NCBI GenBank assembly: GCA_017607445.1
Contig: JAEVHH010000001.1
Span: 6,696,001 to 6,760,000, forward strand
Source: Histoplasma ohiense
Lineage: Eukaryota; Ascomycota; Eurotiomycetes; Onygenales; Ajellomycetaceae
Reading direction: 5' to 3'
DNA: 64,000 bases
Shown here: piece after piece, positions 58,540-64,000 of the stretch
How the letters are laid out: each line of letters begins with the position of its first letter
How positions within the stretch are numbered: the stretch's first letter is position 1
The notes under the pieces: model-generated
Database searches by the model: none
Told to the model about the DNA's origin: nothing
Seen by the model: only the letters and a program-made list of their open reading frames with translations
Translations under genes and position numbers: made by a program

Positions 58540-59938
58540 ATGGCTAACAGAAATACAATGTACAGTAAAGAAGCTGAATACCTCATATTCGATCTTGAGA
58601 GAGCTTGCGGCCGCGGCAGCAGAAGCCACTGGCGCAATACTATATATCGAAGTGAAGAAATAACCCTGATGGCCTGTATAACAAAGCATTTTACCTAGTG
58701 AGAAGGCAGCTGGCAAGATTTCGACAGCCTTCGATGGCTTGCGACGGACCTCAAGACGACTTTCGGCATACCATGGAACTTGTCAAGACCTTGCCGCTCT
58801 TTCAGACACGACCAGCTGTAAAGAAACTGAAAGCGGAAAATTTCTTCGATCAGACAAGCCTCCCCACCACCCCAGGTATTTCCCACTCTAAAAGTAATAC
58901 TTCTGACTTGGCCACGTTACCCCGTCAGGGTTTGATTAAAATCGATCATCCAACCGTCGAGGATAAACCATCGAATTCGCCCTCTATTCTGCTGACCAGA
59001 GACCACCAGGAAAAGCATCTTCAGACCAGAGGGCGGGTAGTTTCTGAGAAGGCTGGAAAGAATCCAAAGCTAAGTAAATCTTCAACAGCCGATTAGATGA
59101 GGTCCTCCACCAATAAGTCGAGTGGTACCTCATTAACCAAATCATCGGAAAAATCTAGAGGATTTTTCCTTGACTTCACAAGGAAAATGGCTTTGTCCAG
59201 CAAACCTTATCCTGACGTCTATATGGTTGGAAGAAAAGCTAAATATTTTGCAGTGATGAACTTTGGCGTTTTCCCCTTCAGCATGCTACTTTAGCTTCTA
59301 TGGACTTTTCTCAGGCAAAGAACCTCTTTCTCTTTGCCTTGATCCTTTGGCAGAGATATCAGACGAAGATTGCAAATCTTCTCCAAGAAATTGATCGATT
59401 CACGCAGCTGTGCAGGAGGACGAGTTTCACTTCCAGCAAAGATGCAGGATTTGCAAACGGGTATCCCGTGCCTCGGACCCAAGCCGCTTTGGATGAGGGC
59501 ACGTTGATTGAATCCCCCAATATATATACCCACGGACATCCTCTCCAATGCAACCCTGCGGCAAAGCAGAATGACTTACTGGACGCAATCCGAAAGCCAT
59601 TTCAACACACCACCATTCGGGAGTTATATGATGATTTAACTAAGAAGGGGTTGAAATGTTGTGTCAAGTATCTTGCCCAGAGATTCATCGAAGTTTTGAG
59701 GTCGAAGTTTAGGCATGAATTGCGCAGCAGCTCCAACCAGATTCCAACACTATTAGTGTTTACGACCAGAAAGCTCACGGCCGCGAAGAGATTCAATCTC
59801 GAGACCGAAGTTTATTTCCATTTGGAGGAGGAAAATGAAGATATAAACTCCGAGGCCGCAGCTGATATCTTAAGCCAGGGAAGAATTTACACTCCAAGAG
59901 TTGACGGGTTGTTTCCAGGCCCAGGTGGGGAAATATAA
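58540..59938 (+). pseudogene. Unrecognised locus with interrupted reading frames
   Basis: Several protein-like plus-strand frames lie end to end. An ATG at 58540 opens 52 codons (with AEYLIFDLERACGRGSRSHW) to a TAG at 58696. Another ATG at 58734 starts MACDGPQDDFRHTMELVKT and runs to a TAG at 59094, and the same frame continues to 59294. A third frame, 59300-59938, encodes 212 aa including RELYDDLTKKGLKCCVKYLA, SKFRHELRSSSNQIPTLLVF and FNLETEVYFHLEEENE. I could not join them with good introns. Either the gene has introns I missed or it is decayed. No family recognised. Confidence 0.38.
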
Positions 59939-61640
59939 TTCTGGAGCGCTGGCAAAGGCTGTTTTCAATTATGAAGCCAAGTCGTGTGTTTGAGAGTTCC
60001 CTGTTTTGTTTCAATTTCCCAGGGTTTGTCATTTTGCTATCCGCAATGACTGTTGGGATGAACAAAGTCACTATTTTGGTTGCCGAGCAGCTCTCATGTT
60101 CGCCTGATGCTGGCTGATCATGTGCCAGGAGGTACGATTGTTCGTAAAATTATTCCGTATCTCTGATTTTACTTGCATAGCAATTGGATCATACTACTCA
60201 TTTGCTCGATAACTTAAGTACATGTATATATGATGGCCGTCTTCGCCTGGCAGGTGGGGACGAACAATGAACCACGTGACCGCCATATTTCACCGAGGGA
60301 CAACCTTGGAAGCTTGGAACAGTTCAATTGTTGTAGTCCTTCATTTACATATTTTTATATACGTCATAGCCGTATTTACTCTGACGGATTGTGCTGCCTT
60401 GGACATCCCTGGATATTAGTTGATTGTTTCAACAAGAAAACAGTGGGACACACATTCCATATTGGGCCGGAATGGACATGCGCATCAGTGCCCAATTGCC
60501 CGACAACCCGCCAACATTGTCTGCCTGATCCTGAGAACGACCCCCAATTGGCTATCCACGATTCCTTGCCCTGCGAATATTGAGGTTTTTGCCCATGGGC
60601 GACGGACATCATTGGCGCAGAAGGGAGCGCTTGCGGGGCGATCTGGAGGTTCAACTCCGCACCTGTCAACGGCCAGAGGGCCACAGTGAACCTGTGATTT
60701 CCACACGCAAGGGACGCTTGGTTGCGATTAAGAGATAGGATCTTGTGAGTTTATTCCCCTGTGGCAGCATGCATGTCAACCTTCTTATTGGGTGTGGAGG
60801 ACCCCCGCACCCTGCGGATAGTTTCCATCTGGCTCTCCAGGCGCCGTTCCTGTCATTATGTATCTTCGAACCCACAGGAACTAGCTGACGAAGCTATAAA
60901 TAAGTATGAAAACGATCACTGTTTGTGAGAAGATGCCTTTCCTTGGACGCTGATCCTGAATGGAGGACGCTTTTCCGGTCATTGCTGCCCAAACCAGGGC
61001 TCAGCTTCCTTCCCTGTAATCCCAATGGTCCAGTTCTCCTCCCTGTTTGGTGTATTTCCTTGTATACCAAACGTGCTTCCTGGTTTTTTGGGATTCTCCC
61101 AGGAACAGGTGAAAGCTGCAATTTGCAGCCATTGATTTAAGGTTTTCATGGGCTATGCGAAACCGTCACACGTCCACTCCCTGATACGGGACGCGCCTGA
61201 TCTTCAAGGAATATTCGCGTACCCTGTGTTGATTTGGCGGTGTGATTTTGTTCCGTTCGCCTTTAGGCCTCTTGTTTTCTTATCCCTCCGCCAGTAAGAC
61301 TGGGAGAGATAGATGAAACTGATGCCAGTTTTGGAGGCCCATTCTCCATTTTTCGGTGGCTGAGGAACTAGGATCAAGTAGCAAACCTCAGACATTATTC
61401 CCGAAACTTACCCCTTCACGGTCATGTCTTGTGTTTTGCCAACGTCATTCTTGACATTCAGCGCCAGCTTCCAACTAAGTGTGGAGCCCCTGGGTTCTGC
61501 CTTGGTCACCTCGAAGCCAATTACTCCTCGTTTACTGGCTAGTATAGGCTTGTTATAGTATAAGAAGCACATTTGCCCCCTTGGTGCTGCTTATTTCCTC
61601 TCTGATCGAGTTTGATGTCCATTGACTGTCAAACTAAATT
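59939..61640. other. 1.7-kb spacer
   Basis: Lies between the two unrecognised loci. Short frames only, none protein-like, and no RNA gene seen. Confidence 0.6.
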
Positions 61641-62906
61641 ATGTCTTCTCAAGGAAATTTCCCCTATCAAGGAAGAACGCCAAATAGGGATCAGACTTAT
61701 TACCCAGTGAGCAGTGATATACTTGCATTTCCCCCTCCTCGAAGGTCAGTGGAAATTGGTCAAGGAGCAAAGAGGACCGGGAAATCAATACAAGCATACT
61801 CACTTAAAATCATGCTAGCGCGAGTGTTCTGAACCGAGAATATGAACCACAGGCATACCGGCCAACAGCAGAGGCTCCTGGGTTGTATCACTCTAGGTAG
61901 TTCTGAACTTCCACTCTTAGCAACTCGTAATGGACACTGAGAGCCTGTCATTTATTTTAGTGGTAATAGGACATCCCCTCCATCATGGGAGCTTTCTCGA
62001 GAATCGCTAGAAACCTCCCGATCTCCCGATCATGGACGACTCAATGAACCCCATATTTTATACAACAACCCTGGTAGAACACTGATCAATACCTCGTCTT
62101 ACGATCGATATTCCAATGTTTCAGCTGCACCAAATCTAGGACCTATTGGTCAACAACCGCGTCCCCCTCCTGGTATTGGGGAATGGGACGCCCCACCCGT
62201 GCATTCTTGCCATGATTCTCTGATGCGAGATCCAGATTCACCCCCGTCAATGGAGACATTTGATTTCTTTCCTGAACATACCAAGAGACGCGCACCAGAA
62301 CATGCGAAAAGCGGTGCCAAATACCACCCACAGAGACGGCCATCCAACCGCGATGAGTTCGATGGGCCTACTCAGTTTCTAGATATGCCTTCTCCAAGGA
62401 CTATTGCCGAACAGGAGAAAGATTTGCCTCACTTGCCTACTAGCCTAGATGCCCAAGAGCAGGATAAAATCCTTTATGAAGTCAATGATCATTTGTCCAG
62501 GTGTGCTTTCAATTTTGTTGCAAAATATCAGTTCCCCATTCCTGTGGAACCAGACAAGAGACAGGTGAGAATACCAGCCGACCGGGAGTGGACAGAATGG
62601 GTGTATCTCTTGAAACGATTAGCTACCAAGCGCCGAATTCCTGCCAGAGTTCTTTATAATGGCCAAATCAAGCATTTTGTGACAGTCCTGGAAAACTCCT
62701 TGGAAATGCGCCACGCGGCTAAGCACCAATCACGACCAGTGAAAGATGATAGGAACATTCTCCAGCTGATATCTGCGGGAACTCAGGTTGCTAAAATTCT
62801 CAAGGATGCCTCCGCCATGGAATTTTTAGACCAACTATATTCACGAACTGAAATTCTAATTCATGAACGACGAAGTCATCTCGGAGGAGCGTTAGCCAAA
62901 CCATGA
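61641..62906 (+). CDS. Unrecognised three-exon gene
   Basis: Exons 61641-61744, 61825-61896 and 61961-62906 join in frame to give 373 aa. The second acceptor may instead be six bases upstream (61819), adding two residues. It starts MSSQGNFPYQGRTPNRDQTY. The first ~250 residues are Pro/Ser/Asn/Arg-rich and probably disordered. The C-terminal ~140 residues look folded and helical: LYEVNDHLSRCAFNFVAKYQ, then REWTEWVYLLKRLATKRRIP, HFVTVLENSLEMRHAAKHQ and ILQLISAGTQVAKILKDASA. No signal peptide, membrane helix or catalytic motif is seen. I do not recognise the family; it may be restricted to this fungal lineage. Confidence 0.6.
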
Positions 62907-64000
62907 AATACAGCAAAATCCTAAGGAAAATGAAGAAACCGGGGCTGCGGACTCGGTTTCTGATATACTTCATCATTTTACCGAAGGATCCATACCGTGC
63001 GGTCAAGCCATCTCACACCCAAAATATATTGTCCTTTTGACCACCTGGCAAAAAATGGCCGCCGGGCGTTGTGATCACTTCATAAATGTTTTTTTTGTTT
63101 CTCTTTTTTTCTGATGTTTTGAAGCCGACTAGCCACATTCTGACAAGGTCCTGACGTTTCCGTGGATTTGCCATCTCTCTTGTCATGCCACACAGCGGAG
63201 TCAACCGATCTCACATGAAAACTGCACTTTCTGCTTTCACCTCCTAGGGCAATGGGGACCATAGCTGCGGCCCAAGAAATCGTTCCCATTCCTCCCAATA
63301 TGACCTTTCTTCTAGCCTTCTTCTGTGCCCTGGGCTCGCGGCATGGGCAAAGCCAATATTCCGTTCTACCACATACTCTCATTCTCTTCTGACGTTGTGC
63401 CGAATCAGTTGGAGTTACATTTCTAATTATCTTGCCGGCTTTATTTCTGCTGAGCTGACCTTTTTCCATTCTCACATGCCCTTTATTGTTTTATTTTCTG
63501 GTGTTCCAGGGAAACAAGTTACCCTTGTTGAGATTTTTTCGCCATAAATTTTAGGCAAAAGATATATATACCCCATTATATACGTATCTCAACTGGAGGC
63601 AAGAAGCCAGTTGAAGAACACCTGTCTACTTAGCCAATTGTTTTGCAATTTTTCTGCTACTCTTCTCCTTTTTGCACTTCTATTGTTTTCATTTATTTTC
63701 CCACGCGCAAACAGCTTTGCATTGATTTTTTTTTATTTTTTTTTATTTTTATTTTTATTTTTTTCATTTATTCATTTATTTTCACGTTCTAAGGCCGTTT
63801 CTGTTCAAGTTCTTTGCGCCATACCCAGCACCTCCTTTTACCCTTGTTTGTCCTCCGTTGGCTCTTATCTGCTTTTAGCTTTGCTTGCTTTGGATATACT
63901 TCGGCTTTATAAGTACTCTTTGCATTTGGGTTACACATGGTATATACATTCTGTACTGTTATGTTTGAATTTTATCGTTTTCCTTTCCCTTTTTGGATCG
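62907..64000. other. Terminal spacer
   Basis: A minus-strand frame from an ATG at 63469 to 63080 (128 codons, one hydrophobic stretch KVILGGMGTISWAAAMVPIA) is possible but unsupported. The T-rich zone around 63,700-63,790 has repeated TTTTTATT-type units. The next gene probably lies beyond the window edge. Confidence 0.5.

Overview
The window is nuclear DNA of a filamentous ascomycete. Genes are split by short introns with GT..AG borders, spacers are AT-rich and full of homopolymers, and tRNA genes carry introns. The proteins recognised (PIL1, a SUR7/PalI-family protein, FAB1, pyruvate kinase, LYS12, MRPS8, a 'mucin-7'-type protein, a DUF1769 protein) resemble Eurotiomycetes best. Large spacers and CpG-poor stretches suggest Onygenales (Ajellomycetaceae-like), but the genus cannot be settled from the sequence alone. 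No bacterial-type features, CRISPR arrays or intact transposons were seen.

Layout. 1-9 kb: two plasma-membrane eisosome-type genes point away from each other across a 6 kb spacer, PIL1 (minus) and a SUR7/PalI-family tetraspanner (plus). 9-12 kb is gene-poor but holds a stop-interrupted, protein-like frame on the minus strand. 12-16 kb: an intronless 1349-aa membrane/ankyrin-repeat protein. 17-29 kb: a divergent pair, a probable shelterin TPP1/Est3-type OB-fold protein (minus) and FAB1, the PI3P 5-kinase (plus). 30-33 kb: pyruvate kinase, eight exons (minus). 33-36 kb: mostly spacer, ending in an intron-containing tRNA-Pro.

36-46 kb: mitochondrial ribosomal protein MRPS8 (minus) divergent from a conserved P/Q-rich protein with an apparent frameshift; an intron-containing tRNA-Leu; a large S/T/P/N-rich 'mucin-7'-type protein (minus). 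46-53 kb: LYS12 (lysine synthesis), a DUF1769 protein, and a long coiled-coil protein. 54-57 kb: a peroxisomal-type enoyl-CoA hydratase/isomerase and an F-box protein of the FBXO31 kind. 58-63 kb: two unrecognised loci, one interrupted and one with a clean three-exon model.

Most genes are unrelated housekeeping functions rather than a pathway cluster. The positional pairings of most interest are PIL1 with the SUR7-family gene (same membrane compartment), and the TPP1-like and FAB1 genes, which share a 641-bp divergent promoter. The least explained material is the TPP1-like protein, the interrupted frames near 10.5-11.1 kb and 58.7-59.9 kb, the ankyrin protein and the 61.6-62.9 kb gene.
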